A stretch of 64,000 nt of DNA from Agelas oroides (GCA_949130485.1 OX422186.1:1095313-1159312); one strand, 5' to 3'. Counted from the first letter of the stretch, positions 37,601-47,095 are shown. The notes: generated by a model from the letters alone, not told the origin. Numbers and translations are program-made.

Positions 37601-39988
37601 CCCAGGTAAGCAACCACTACAGCTACAGGCTTTGTCGGACACTCGCTGGGCATGCAGATATGGAGCAGTGAATGCAGTATGCCGTACGTATGATTGCATT
37701 TTGGCCACACTGAGGGAAGTAGGTAACGGCTCTGACAGTACTAAGGCAGTGGAAGCAAGAGGTCTCTGTCATCAAGTAGCAGCTTTTCCATTTCTAGTAT
37801 CCCTAGTCACGTTTGACAGGATTCTGTCATGCACGAAGAGTCTTTCAGACCACCTTCAGTCTACTCAGATTGATCTGGCTGGTGCTGCTAATCTTGTGAA
37901 TGCCACTAAAGAAACTCTGAAAGACTACCGTAGCGATTCCATGTGGAATAAAGTGTATGAGTATGCTAAGAGTGTCGCAGAGCTTCATGGTATTGAAGTA
38001 GCTGTTCCTACCTCAGCTAGGAAGAGGAGACTTCCAAAACGTTTTGAAGAGTGTGTACTCCTACAGTCTACGGGATGCCGTGAGTCTGTGTCATCTAGCG
38101 AGGAGTACAAAAGAGAGCTCTACTTTCCTGTTGTAGATGCCTTTCTCTCTGAACTTAGACGGCGCTTCGACGACAAGAATATGGATGTAATGCGTGGCAT
38201 CCAAGCATGCAATCCACACTCTAAGAATTTCCTGTCACTGTCTGTGCTCATACCACTTGCAGAGATGTACAGTTTTGACAAAGAGGTCCTTGAGATGGAA
38301 GTAAAACTAGCGAAGCGGACACTAGAAACAAAGGAACTAGAACACATCGGTGATGTCTTCCTGGCTCTCGTTTCGCTGAAGGCTGCATTTCCTGAGTTCA
38401 CTAAACTAGTAAGGATTGCAATGACCATTGCTGTATCGACTGCACATTGTGAGAGATCGTTTTCAGCCCTCAAAAGGATCAAAAATTACCTACGTTCCAC
38501 AATGGGTGAGAACAGGCTGACGAACTTAGCAATTATTTCAATTGAAAGAGAACTTTCCAACGCTCTAGTCTTAGATGATGTAGTCACCGAATTTGCTGGA
38601 CTCGATCAAAACAGGAGAATTGTATTGGTATGTTTTTGAAGTGTTTTCTGTATTGTTTACATGTGATTTTTGAAATTTCAACCTGGCTCTTAGCAATTAA
38701 AGTTGTAAGGTTCAAGTTACTAGGAACGCATTACAGGCTTAATTGACCTTGGGGGACTCAACTGGGATTCTGTGGGGTATATATGCTATGGAGCATTAAT
38801 TTGGGCCAGTCTGTACTTGTGCCCTACCAACTGTCAGCTTCTAGCTACGCCACTGCATGCGAGTATCTGTCAGACTCTTTCTCCTTTGCCTTACTCTCTT
38901 CTGATGCAGTGTCCCTTTGTTTCCGTCTTCGCTCTCTAGCACGATCACGCTTTGACTGCTTCTGCTCCATTTTGGCTCTCGGACGATCTTTTTCACACGT
39001 CGATCGCCTCCTGCTCCCACCAGTACCATGTGGCCCCTGCTCCGTTTCGGCTCTCGCACGCGCACGATCTTTCGATCGCCTCCTGGTCGGACCAGTACCA
39101 CGTGGCTAGTAGTCTGGGGACGAGACCACAGAAACTGCGCCCACGTAATCAAAGTGTGACGGATATATATATATATATATATATATACATACATACAAAC
39201 GCGAGCTGACTACGCTGCACGATTAGTAGCCTCGCACTAAGGCGCTCGGCAATGACCATCATCTTGGAGACAGTAATGAGTATTGATTGAATGCCTTAGT
39301 GTGAAGAACATAATCATGCAGGTGCAGCGGGCACTGGTGAGGTCTCACTGTGAGCATAGATATGCTGTGAGGTTGTGCTTGTATCTATGTATGTACCATA
39401 TGTATGTATGCATGCATGTTTCAATGTGTTTAAAATTGTAGAGAATTGTAGTCCGAACTGCCGTAGATATCTTGGAGCGAAATATGCAGAAGATGTCATA
39501 GGACAAAATGTTGTGTATTTTGCCGCAAGATAGCTGCGACAGTTTGGACTACAACTTCCTACTATGTTCGGATCAGTTGGAATATACAGCACCGGAAACG
39601 TCACCTGAAATCCTGTTCACCTACCCAGCCCTAACCCTTACCCTACCTGCATGTGTGCTAACTAATCCGAATTTCCGGTGCCGTGTATTCCAACTGGTCC
39701 CTATGTTCTACTGAATGTAGGCCTAACAGCAGTTCAGACAAAGCAAGCCAATCATTGCTGGATCCCCTCCACCCTTCTCCGAACATAACTTTAACATAAT
39801 AGTTGTTACCTCTTGGCTGCTTCCTCAATGGTTTCGTCCAGATCTACTTTCCCGCCAAATCCGTTCCACCTTCCCGCGCCAAATCCGCGCTTCTTCATGC
39901 CCAGCAGAACCCGGTCAGATTCGACCACAAACAGCAACGTCAACAACTTGTTTGGGGGACGTTTTGCAGGCTCTCCGCCTTGCTCCAT
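34624..39988 (-). CDS. NUDT1: oxidised purine nucleotide hydrolase NUDT1 (MTH1), 3 exons, complete
   Basis: Minus-strand exons 39988-39810, 35165-35020 and 34796-34624, phases 2 then 1, 165 aa (human 156). Start chosen at [10 protein letters not shown], the first ATG in frame before the conserved body. Diagnostic stretches: [20 protein letters not shown], then the Nudix box GX5EX7REUXEEXGU spread over exons 1-2 (GKVDLDE...REMLEESGL, both metal-binding Glu present), [27 protein letters not shown] and [11 protein letters not shown]. In the family it hydrolyses 8-oxo-dGTP and 2-OH-dATP to monophosphates, cleaning the nucleotide pool in cytosol and mitochondria. Intron 1 (39809-35166, 4.6 kb) splits the Nudix box and carries a full-length hAT transposon, two small MITEs and a possible RS-rich exon. 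Splice sites are intact, so the gene is expected to work. Confidence 0.93.
35731..35769 (+). CDS. possible short first exon next to the hAT insertion
   Basis: An ATG (35731) codes [13 protein letters not shown] and reaches a donor-like GTGAGC at 35770, 13 bp before the hAT target duplication. It follows a short GC-rich stretch. No following exon is recognised. Low confidence. Confidence 0.18.
35791..38855 (+). mobile_element. complete hAT DNA transposon (3,065 bp)
   Basis: Perfect 14-bp terminal inverted repeats CAGTGGCGTAGCTA (35791-35804) and TAGCTACGCCACTG (38842-38855). The perfect 8-bp target-site duplication is CATGCGAG (35783-35790 and 38856-38863), the hAT hallmark. Subterminal GCCCTACCAACTG motifs occur twice near the left end and once near the right, and are candidate transposase binding sites. 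One uninterrupted transposase frame lies inside. Lack of decay points to a recent insertion. It sits in NUDT1 intron 1, in the opposite orientation to that gene. Confidence 0.96.
36099..38639 (+). CDS. hAT transposase, ZMYM1/TTF-zinc-finger type
   Basis: 846 aa from ATG at 36099 ([17 protein letters not shown]). The frame is open upstream to 35997 but without an earlier ATG. After an acidic, Ser-rich N-terminus comes a TTF-type zinc finger (about residues 156-185; [20 protein letters not shown]). A DUF4371/RNase H-like region follows, with LLADESKD (Asp about residue 357) and [16 protein letters not shown] (Asp about 423), the first two acidic positions of the hAT catalytic triad, and [10 protein letters not shown]. 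The C-terminal hAT dimerisation segment is near residue 782 ([18 protein letters not shown]). It cuts and pastes its own element by DNA hairpin intermediates in the family. No stop or frameshift is present, and the length suits the group. Domesticated ZMYM1-like genes look similar, but the TIRs and target duplication show that this is a mobile copy. Confidence 0.95.
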   Translation: MAKRSVQPNLFSFLPSKISDIHTNKVKRSRVDENEEPDDSSSELEPEFGAEAPPGSPSPRPRGDETNVSAEVTNPNRTEHQDNYVTVEKPSGSTTIIINNQLETSADRESTISTDPTFSRQPSGVVSDIAQGILQSPVQPLNKFPTTLFGTKGRSFNGLWYHKYPWLEYSVQKDAAFCYACRLFSIGATGRADDAFTRIGYRDWKHASGKQGLFEKHNNCHTHKQAMVAWYDYKKNTQKRTTIADRLDSARSLQVQHNRHYIKTVAEVILLCAQQDIGLRGHRESQSSLNRGNFLEILSLVASHDTTVQERLLCGPRNAVYTSPDIQNSLLNVMANMVRKKICNAVREAGVFSLLADESKDCSKQEQLAIILRYVDDKAIIHENFLTYVQATSLTAESLAAYLVDTLRECQLDPESIVSQGYDGASVMSGRCSGVQQRLREFAPHAIYIHCYAHTLNLVLVDCAKVVQSVREFFCLLEQLYVFVSTTKAHVTFMAKQNELHPGKQPLQLQALSDTRWACRYGAVNAVCRTYDCILATLREVGNGSDSTKAVEARGLCHQVAAFPFLVSLVTFDRILSCTKSLSDHLQSTQIDLAGAANLVNATKETLKDYRSDSMWNKVYEYAKSVAELHGIEVAVPTSARKRRLPKRFEECVLLQSTGCRESVSSSEEYKRELYFPVVDAFLSELRRRFDDKNMDVMRGIQACNPHSKNFLSLSVLIPLAEMYSFDKEVLEMEVKLAKRTLETKELEHIGDVFLALVSLKAAFPEFTKLVRIAMTIAVSTAHCERSFSALKRIKNYLRSTMGENRLTNLAIISIERELSNALVLDDVVTEFAGLDQNRRIVLVCF
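38856..39105 (-). CDS. possible RS/RE-rich coding exon cut by the hAT element
   Basis: On the minus strand, after an acceptor-like CTACTAG (39106), an open frame codes about 80 residues strongly biased to Arg, Lys, Glu, Asp and Ser: [13 protein letters not shown], then [20 protein letters not shown], then [16 protein letters not shown], where the hAT target duplication begins. About 75 bp inside it is duplicated (two RRRS units). Composition resembles SR-protein or other low-complexity nuclear proteins. No neighbouring exon was found and the opposite strand is also open, so it may be chance or repeat-derived. The exon lies within NUDT1 intron 1 on the same strand. Confidence 0.3.
39164..39195. 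repeat. (TA)n microsatellite
   Basis: About 12 TA units followed by CATACATACA. Confidence 0.9.
39446..39554. mobile_element. 109-bp foldback element
   Basis: TTGTAGTCCGAACTGCCGTA opens and CTGCGACAGTTTGGACTACA closes. The arms pair imperfectly for about 40 bp through ATCTTG...GCGAAATA and the complement. In NUDT1 intron 1. Confidence 0.65.
39574..39696. mobile_element. 123-bp MITE with 25-bp inverted ends
   Basis: Left end begins CAGTTGGAATATACAGCACC and the right end is its complement with two changes across 25 bp (through ACCGGAAA). Flanking 8-mers GTTCGGAT and GTCCCTAT agree only in part. In NUDT1 intron 1, close to exon 1. Confidence 0.7.
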
Positions 39989-40443
39989 GGTTAATAGTGA
40001 CAGTAACAGTGTGACTGTGTGTTCTCGGATGCCCGCCACTTTCACGTGCACTCTACACGTGTGTTTGAGTAACGCCCACTTCGTATTGCGGGCAAGCCAA
40101 CCCCCAGCCCAGGCGAGGAGAGCCTGGAATTAGACTATGGTGAGCTAAATTATAGTAAAAAACATATATCCCCCAATACCTCCGAGAGAGTTCAAATTTA
40201 ATAGCCACTGTTTGTATTGCCATTGATATAATCTAGGTTACATACTGGGTATCATTGTGAACTGCATCTACAGTTGAAGATGTGATCACAATGTGTGTGT
40301 GTGCGGTGGTATGGCATAGTTATATTGTGGAGTACAATTCATTTTGTTATCATGATTTTGCTACCTGGATATTTCTCCCACTAATTGCATAACTATCCTT
40401 TTGGGAATGAACTGTGAGAATTTGGACAGGACGTGAGAAAATG

Positions 40444-41017
40444 GGTTAGTCTCATTTCGCCTACTCCCATTTTGCCTACTCCCATTCCGCCTACTAAAAA
40501 TCAAATTGTGCCATTTCGCCTACTCAGCCAAAAATAGTTTTTTAACACTAAGACAAACATCCAAGCAACTGAGCTTGCCTTTTCTACAACAGAGGTGAAG
40601 AGGTGCTTTTTCCACTTTGCTCAAGCCCTAAATCAGAGGATATCCACACTTAGGCTTCTTTTATTCATTTCATATGCCAGAACGTTGCACCAGTTTTAGT
40701 GCCTCTTCAATTTGTATACAACTACCCTGGCAGCAGCCAAGGTTACAGGTCCTAATCTGCCCAGAGTTGATGAGTTTTGTAACATACTTTGAAGGAAGAT
40801 GGTTGGTGGACAATAGCTGATTGAAAATTTTAAACAGGAACAGACACACACAGAAGTTGATCTCTCAGCTTGTAACTGGTTCCCAACCACCATAAAGTGT
40901 TGTAGTAACTAAAAAATACTTGTTGCTTTACTTAGAAACTGTTTTTAGTTGAGTAGGTGAAATGCCACATTTTGATTTTAGTAGGCGAAATGGGAGTAGG
41001 CGAAATGGCACCAAACT
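40444..41017. mobile_element. 574-bp element with CATTTCGCCTACTC terminal repeats
   Basis: Both ends carry tandem CATTTCGCCTACTCC modules in inverted orientation, followed by ACTAAAAATCAAA and its complement. Flanks GAGAAAATG (40435-40443) and GAGAAAAAT (41018-41026) look like a decayed 9-bp target duplication. The interior has no intact frame. Upstream of the receptor-like array. Confidence 0.65.
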
Positions 41018-41384
41018 GAGAAAAATATCTTCGACTACAACCATACAGCATAGCTAGTATTCAAAATAAGTATGATTACACTGTATATACACATTTTGCA
41101 TCCAACCTTAGCTCATGTTATGAAACAATTTGCTAAGATGGGACAGTTCACAATTTCCTGCACCACATTCAACTCTAAAAACCTCTGTGCTAAAAGGGAT
41201 GTTTCACTGACATGTGCAGTGTCTGTGCATATCAAAATCACTTGTTGCGCCTAACTTTCTCACACTTGTTGATAATGGGACTAACCGATATATCCTGAGA
41301 TTGGATGTCCATTGCACCCTGGCAATTACGTTATTCAGTACCCGTGTATGTGGATCTTTTTTTCATCTTGGTGTAATGATCAAC

Positions 41385-41761
41385 ACTGTATCTTCCCAAC
41401 GACAATTCTAGCGTCCCTAAGTTCAACGTCTTATTGTCCCAGCTTGGGATTTTTGTACACAATATATCATGTGAGTGTTCAGCCTTTCCTAAACATTGAG
41501 GCAGTTTGTCTACATATGCATAACTGCTACCATGTGACTAAACCATGACTCAATACACTCTCTATACTACCCAGCCCTGTTCCCAGATTTCCCTGTTTAA
41601 AATTGACTTTTTAGTAGCTAGCTCCAAAATCTCAGGTCAGCCTTCTGGGACTAGCAGTACATCCTTGAGAATAACACTTACAGCTATAAAAGGATCTTGC
41701 TTCTTAAAGAAACTATGCTTGTATAAGTTATCCCTCTGCTACACACAAGGTTCTTCTTGTG
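41385..41761 (+). promoter_or_regulatory. conserved 5' flank of copy A
   Basis: About 375 bp, from CTGTATCTTCCCAACGACAA through GTTCAGCCTTTCCTAAACAT to the start codon, recurs before copy B1 (from about 46787), in front of D (from about 57105, cut at 57231) and before the stub at 61450 (from about 61121). It therefore belongs to the duplicated unit and is the likely promoter region. Confidence 0.65.
41685..41693 (+). promoter_or_regulatory. TATA box of copy A
   Basis: TATAAAAGG lies 77 bp before the ATG at 41762. The same element at the same distance precedes copy B1 (47087). Confidence 0.7.
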
Positions 41762-44700
41762 ATGCTTTGTTCAGCTGTTCTACCACTTCTTGTGCTCATA
41801 GCTACTGTTCATGAGTGCAGGGCTGCTCACCACTACTATGTGACAGCAACCAATGGCTCAGACTGCCCTCTGACCTTTCCCTGCCATCCTCTGAACTATT
41901 ATGTGCAGAATGCCGAGTCATACTTTACTTCCAACACAGTGGTGGAGTTCCTCCCAGGACTGCATGAGCTCAACTACACTGGACATGTTTTTGTCACACT
42001 TGCAAGAAATCTTACTTTGATTGGCAGTGAATCTAATGTGAAACCCTCCACAAGATGTAGCCACTCTGACTCCATTGTGTTTTGTACAGACTACGCAGGG
42101 TTCTTCTTTGTAATGATCAGTGGCTTGAATATTGTCAACTTACACTTTTCCCACTGTGGTGCTGTATTATACTCTGACTCTTTCCCAAAACTGCCATTAA
42201 TTGATACTGCATTCCTTAAAGTATACATTGCTCTGGCCACGTGGCAGGTGCAGAATCTTGTTATTTCCAGGGTCACAATAGAGAAGAGCTATGGATTTGG
42301 GCTCTATGGAACAAGCATTTGGAACAGATCAGTGATAACTGACAGCTGTTTTATCAGTAACAATGAGTATGTTGGCAAGTATCAACGCTGCATTGATCCT
42401 GAATACCCTGCAAGCTGTACTGGTGGGAATCTTCGTCTGGCTTACTTGGACTTCCCCTTCCCAGGCACACCAGCCAATAACAGCCTAGAGATAAACAACT
42501 CCGAATTTAGGCGAGGGATTTCTACAATACAACAAGAGCCAAAATCAGGATTTGCAGGTGGATTAGAGATATTGGTTGGTGGTTTGGGTGGTCACGAAAT
42601 TCATATCATCATAAACAACACAGTTATTGCTGAAAACAGTGGGTTCATAGCTGGAAACATGTATATCAGCATTATGTATGGTGTAGATCACATTGCAATC
42701 AGGCTTGACAGATGTCACATTCACTCAGGCAATTTGACAAGTATTTCAGATCCTCGGTCATTTGCTACAGGACTTTTATGTGGTGTTACTGTTGTGAAGG
42801 AACATGCTGATGGGAACACAATGCCTGTGCATATATCCAACACAAGATTCATTTCTAACTATGGTGGCGCAGTAGCATTCTTTGTTGGTGGCAGGCGTAC
42901 TTACACTTGTAACAGCTCTGCATATATGATTTTTGTGGACAGATGTGAGTTTTCCAACAACTCTGCACATTTTGGGCATACTGCAATAAAGGCTGGAATG
43001 ATGTCTGATAATGTTAACCCTAGAGTTACTGTTCATGAAAGTGTACTCAAAGTGAGGCTAGTAATTCAAAATTCAACCTTTCACCACAATATTGAGTTGC
43101 CAAGTATTTCTTCACAAACAAGTGGTCTCCTTGTTTTTGTCCAGCTTCCAGAAGTTGTTATTGTAAATTGTAAACTTTATAGTAACACTGGATCACGTAC
43201 CATAGTTGTCTACAAATCCCGGATCATCTTCCAGGGCCAAGTTGTGTTCGAGAACAACACAAGCACCACAGATGGAGGAGCACTCCATCTTGATGAGAGC
43301 TCACTACTGCACTTCAAATCAAACACAAGTATTTTCTTCATCAAAAACAAGGCTTTACAAAGAGGGGGGGCAATCTATGTTGAAAACACAAAGGCAGATG
43401 ACAATTTGTATTACCTATTCTGTTTTTATGAGTTGGAGGACATGATGAAGTACCCTCAAACAAATGTCCAGCTGGTATTTGAGGGAAATCTTGCAGGAAT
43501 AGCAGGAGATTCTCTATATGGTGGACGGATTGACAAATGTATCTTGTTTCCAACTACATCACTAGCAAACCGAAACTTATTAATGGATGTGGAATTCAAG
43601 CAGAAAAATATACGTACCCTTATACTAGATCCAGCAGATGTGTTTGAATCTCTTTTCAACTTTACGGACAAAACTCCACAAATATCCTCAGACCCATTTC
43701 GAATATGCTTCTGTAGCAATGAAAGTGAACCAGACTTTGCTCTTGAGCAGTCCATTCAGAAAGAGGCCTATCCGGGACAAATGTTTTATGTAGAAGCTGT
43801 GGCAGTTGGTCAGTACAATGGAACAACACCAGGTGTAGTCCTTGCAAGAGCTGTCACAAGTAATACAACCAGCATACTAAGGCAGGTGCATTTGGCACAA
43901 GAAAGCAAACGCTCATGTACCAGGCTTCAGTATACAGTTTTCTCCAGTCAGGCATGTGAGGTAATTCAGTTAGTCCCTTCAGGAGTATCCAGAAATTTCT
44001 TCTTTGCTAACGTAAAAGTTACATTGCTTGCATGTCCACCTGGTTTTACACTTCAGAATGGCACTAGTAAGTGTGATTGTCACCCTCTGCTGAATGAATA
44101 TAATGTGACATGCAACATTGATAACCAAACATTAACTAAAGCAGACAGTGCGTGGATTTCACTCGATAAATCCCTTGCATCCGAAGTATTACTGCACCCA
44201 GAGTGTCCTTTTGACTACTGTAAAGTAGGAGCTGTAACATTTAAGCTCACTGAAAACCCAGACTTCCAGTGTGCTTTCAGTCACACTGGTGTGCTCTGTG
44301 GCGCATGCTTACCAGGGTTGAGTCTTGCCCTGGGAACCTCCAAGTGTCTGGAGTGTTCCAATGTCTGGCTTCTCCTTCTGCTTCCATTCGCAGCCGCAGG
44401 GCTGGCTCTTGTATTTGTATTACTAACTCTCAACCTCACAGTGTCCACAGGGACTATCAATGGGCTCATATTCTATGCAAACATTGTCAGAGCCAATCAT
44501 GCAGTGTTCTTCCCTCCTGGAGATCGAAGCTTCTTCTCCCTATTCATAGCCTGGCTGAACCTGGACCTTGGGGTAGAGACGTGTTTCTGGGACGGCCTGG
44601 ATGGCTATGCCAAGACCTGGCTTCAGTTTGTGTTCCCTGTCTACATCTGGGCGATTGTTGCCATCATCATCTGGCTAAGTAGGTGCTACGTGCTTGTTGC

Positions 44701-45568
44701 AAAGCTTTGTGGCTCACATACAGTTAAAGTATTGGCTACACTCTTTCTCCTCTCTTATGCCAAAGTGTTGCGAACTGTCATTACAGCTCTTTCATTTACT
44801 AGTCCTAGACTTCTGGATGGATCCACAATAACAGTTTGGCTATATGATGGCAATATTGACTATCTTGGTGTGAAGCACTCTTTCTTATTCTTCACGGCTC
44901 TTGTGTTTGCTGTTGGGTTTGTACTTCCCTTCACACTGCTGGTTCTGCTTGCTCCTTGCTTGCAAGCATGGTCTAACAAGCGCTGCTTCAGGTGGGTTCA
45001 CAGAATAAAACCTCTACTAGATGCTTACCAGGGTCCCTATAGAGACAAATTCAGGAGCTGGACTGGAGTGATGCTAGTTGTTAGAAATGTACTTTTTCTT
45101 TCATTTGCTGTAAATGGCCTGGGTGACCCAGATGTTAACCTGGCACTGATCACTACCATGGTGCTTGGTTTCATTCAAGCTTTCATGTGGCTCCCAGATA
45201 AGGTGTACAAGATATTGATTCTAAACATTCTTGAAGCGGTTTTCATTACAAAACTTGGAATTTTCTCAGCATGGACTATTTTCATACGTCACAACAATCC
45301 TGATCCAGTGAAAGGTCAAATGATTGCTGCCTACACAATCACAACAATCACCATCATCATTTTCATGGCCATAGTGTGTTACCACATTTGGATCGCTATC
45401 AAAACCTCACAAATAGTCAAGAATCTCACCAGGAAACCTCAGAGACAACAGGAAGGTGCTCAACAGGAAAACTCTATTGACGGAAGTGGCAATGCTGCTC
45501 AGCCTTTCCATGCTCCAACTATTACCTACATCAACATGAGTGAGCTGAGAGAGTCATTGCTGTCATAA
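41762..45568 (+). CDS. intact copy A: secreted-signal, beta-helix ectodomain, multi-pass membrane protein
   Basis: Single exon, 1,268 aa. A signal peptide (about 1-21, ending HECRA) leads to a long N-glycosylation-rich ectodomain whose repeats (ENNTSTTDGGALHLDE, KALQRGGAIYVEN, about 495-540) look like right-handed parallel beta-helix coils with the GGAI and FxxN motifs of Pmp-like repeats. A cysteine-rich juxtamembrane region follows (CPPGFTLQNGTSKCDCHP, HPECPFDYC, GVLCGACLPGLSLALG, to about 866). About 8 membrane helices follow, from WLLLLLPFAAAGLALVFVLL (868) to TITTITIIIFMAIVCYHIWI (near 1206). The cytosolic tail of about 55 residues ends TYINMSELRESLLS. Start: ATG 41762, with a TATA box 77 bp upstream; polyadenylation signal AATAAA at 45658. 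I know no function for this family. A cell-surface receptor or adhesion role is inference from architecture. Confidence 0.9.
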   Translation: MLCSAVLPLLVLIATVHECRAAHHYYVTATNGSDCPLTFPCHPLNYYVQNAESYFTSNTVVEFLPGLHELNYTGHVFVTLARNLTLIGSESNVKPSTRCSHSDSIVFCTDYAGFFFVMISGLNIVNLHFSHCGAVLYSDSFPKLPLIDTAFLKVYIALATWQVQNLVISRVTIEKSYGFGLYGTSIWNRSVITDSCFISNNEYVGKYQRCIDPEYPASCTGGNLRLAYLDFPFPGTPANNSLEINNSEFRRGISTIQQEPKSGFAGGLEILVGGLGGHEIHIIINNTVIAENSGFIAGNMYISIMYGVDHIAIRLDRCHIHSGNLTSISDPRSFATGLLCGVTVVKEHADGNTMPVHISNTRFISNYGGAVAFFVGGRRTYTCNSSAYMIFVDRCEFSNNSAHFGHTAIKAGMMSDNVNPRVTVHESVLKVRLVIQNSTFHHNIELPSISSQTSGLLVFVQLPEVVIVNCKLYSNTGSRTIVVYKSRIIFQGQVVFENNTSTTDGGALHLDESSLLHFKSNTSIFFIKNKALQRGGAIYVENTKADDNLYYLFCFYELEDMMKYPQTNVQLVFEGNLAGIAGDSLYGGRIDKCILFPTTSLANRNLLMDVEFKQKNIRTLILDPADVFESLFNFTDKTPQISSDPFRICFCSNESEPDFALEQSIQKEAYPGQMFYVEAVAVGQYNGTTPGVVLARAVTSNTTSILRQVHLAQESKRSCTRLQYTVFSSQACEVIQLVPSGVSRNFFFANVKVTLLACPPGFTLQNGTSKCDCHPLLNEYNVTCNIDNQTLTKADSAWISLDKSLASEVLLHPECPFDYCKVGAVTFKLTENPDFQCAFSHTGVLCGACLPGLSLALGTSKCLECSNVWLLLLLPFAAAGLALVFVLLTLNLTVSTGTINGLIFYANIVRANHAVFFPPGDRSFFSLFIAWLNLDLGVETCFWDGLDGYAKTWLQFVFPVYIWAIVAIIIWLSRCYVLVAKLCGSHTVKVLATLFLLSYAKVLRTVITALSFTSPRLLDGSTITVWLYDGNIDYLGVKHSFLFFTALVFAVGFVLPFTLLVLLAPCLQAWSNKRCFRWVHRIKPLLDAYQGPYRDKFRSWTGVMLVVRNVLFLSFAVNGLGDPDVNLALITTMVLGFIQAFMWLPDKVYKILILNILEAVFITKLGIFSAWTIFIRHNNPDPVKGQMIAAYTITTITIIIFMAIVCYHIWIAIKTSQIVKNLTRKPQRQQEGAQQENSIDGSGNAAQPFHAPTITYINMSELRESLLS

Positions 45569-45657
45569 GGGTCATGAGTCTGAGTCCCTGTTTACAACAA
45601 TCATCACGTATATTTTTAAGGTACCGAATTCACTACCAGCTTTGCATTGTTTTTGAT

Positions 45658-45663
45658 AATAAA
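45658..45663 (+). promoter_or_regulatory. polyadenylation signal of copy A
   Basis: AATAAA, 90 bp after the stop codon, within TTTTTGATAATAAACATTCAG; conserved after C (55518) and D (59587). Confidence 0.65.
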
Positions 45664-46657
45664 CATTCAGTAAGTAACTTTTGCAAACTCTTGTGTATCA
45701 TTGGGTAGTTAGTTGTCTCTGTTGTATAATTAGGAATGTAATTGAATTGTTTACTGCCATCTGGAAGAAGTATTGGAAGTGGACATGTGATTGCCAGTGC
45801 ATGATTGAGCGAATGAACACCGAGATGATTGGATAGAATTTGTGACTTTAGAGGCTAGTGGGAGGAGCTACTACATTGCAGGTTAAAAAAAATGTGACAA
45901 CATGTCAAAGTGGGGTAGTTAGTGGTATGAAGCTGGCAAGGAAGGTGCATGAAAGGAGGGAGAAAATTAAGAGAATATTGTAGAGCTAGAGGGTCTCAGG
46001 CATGAGTCAGTGTGTACTGTCGTTAGAATGGTAGATCTAATCTGAGTTCGGGAAATTTTAATCCAGTGGAAGCCAAGTTTTATATTTTCCACTGCATAAG
46101 GATGGTACATTGTTTGAGAGATGCAGCCATGCATTATATTGTCTTGGTCAGTTTGAAAGTGACTGATGTTGGACTTGTTATTTCCAGAAAGCAATTTCCC
46201 TTTTCCCAACACATGTCGTTTTGTACACAAAAACTTGATATAGTAGGAGTAGTTGTGTTTTAACAGCTCAAGTGCATATCACACTTTGGTAGACAGCCAG
46301 TCTCAGTGAAGAGCCAGCACATGTTTAAGAGTTGGTTCAACTCAGTGTGATGGCTAGCAATTATTCCCAGAAAGCTTTTATTTGTTTTGTACACAATAAA
46401 AAGAGCTTATTAATTGCTAGCATCTTCCAAACCACAATTTCAGTTGTTGTTTTTGTACATGTACAGGTTTTCCTAAACTTTATGAGTCCCAGATTGTACA
46501 TCAAGTTCTCAGTTTGTACATACATCCTCACCATGTGACAGTTAATAGCAAAACACCCATGTACAACTGTTTTACATGCAATATAATTATATTATTGATA
46601 CATAAACTGCTTGCTATTGGCTACAACATATCATCCTTCTGGGACTGCAAAATTGGT

Positions 46658-46688
46658 ATCTTCCCATGAAATTATTGCATGGGAAGAT
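46658..46688. promoter_or_regulatory. hairpin in the upstream flank of copy B1
   Basis: ATCTTCCCATG and CATGGGAAGAT pair over 11 bp around a 9-bp loop. Equivalent hairpins lie upstream of D (56958-56995) and of the E region (60935-60970), where the arms are longer. Function unknown. Confidence 0.5.
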
Positions 46689-47086
46689 AGACTGCTTCAC
46701 AAACTAAGGTTGTGTACAAGTGAGGCTCTCATAATGCTTTGTTGTGTTGACATTCCACATCTTGGCATAATGATCTAATGTGTCAACACTGCATCTTCCC
46801 AACGACAATTCTAGCGTCCCTAAGTTCAATGTCTTATTGTCTCAACATTTTTTGTACACAATATACCATGTGAGTGTTCAGCCTTTCCTAAACATTGAGG
46901 CAGTTTGTCTACATATGCATAACTGTTACCGTGTGACTAAACCATGACTCAATACACCCTCTATACTACCCAGCCCTGTTCCCAGATTAATTTTGCCTGT
47001 TTAAAATTGACTTTAGTAGCTAGCTCCAAAATCTCAGGTCATCCTTCTGGGACTAGCAGTACATCCTTGAGAATAACACTTACAGC

Positions 47087-47095
47087 TATAAAAGG
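47087..47095 (+). promoter_or_regulatory. TATA box of copy B1
   Basis: TATAAAAGG, 77 bp before the original ATG (47164), in a flank nearly identical to that of copy A. Confidence 0.65.

Noticed and set aside
36597..38482. Minus-strand open frames inside the hAT transposase
   Set aside because: Shadows of the 846-codon transposase frame.
38783..39109. Plus-strand 108-codon frame after the hAT element
   Set aside because: Begins inside the transposon end and has no homology. The minus strand of the same bases has the more protein-like composition.
41559..41761. 89-codon frame just upstream of copy A (repeated before B1)
   Set aside because: It lies in the duplicated promoter flank and overlaps the TATA box and start codon in another frame; no homology.
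44269..44682. 137-codon plus-strand frame inside copy A (repeated in C and D)
   Set aside because: Alternative-frame shadow of the conserved membrane region. It recurs only because the main frame is conserved.
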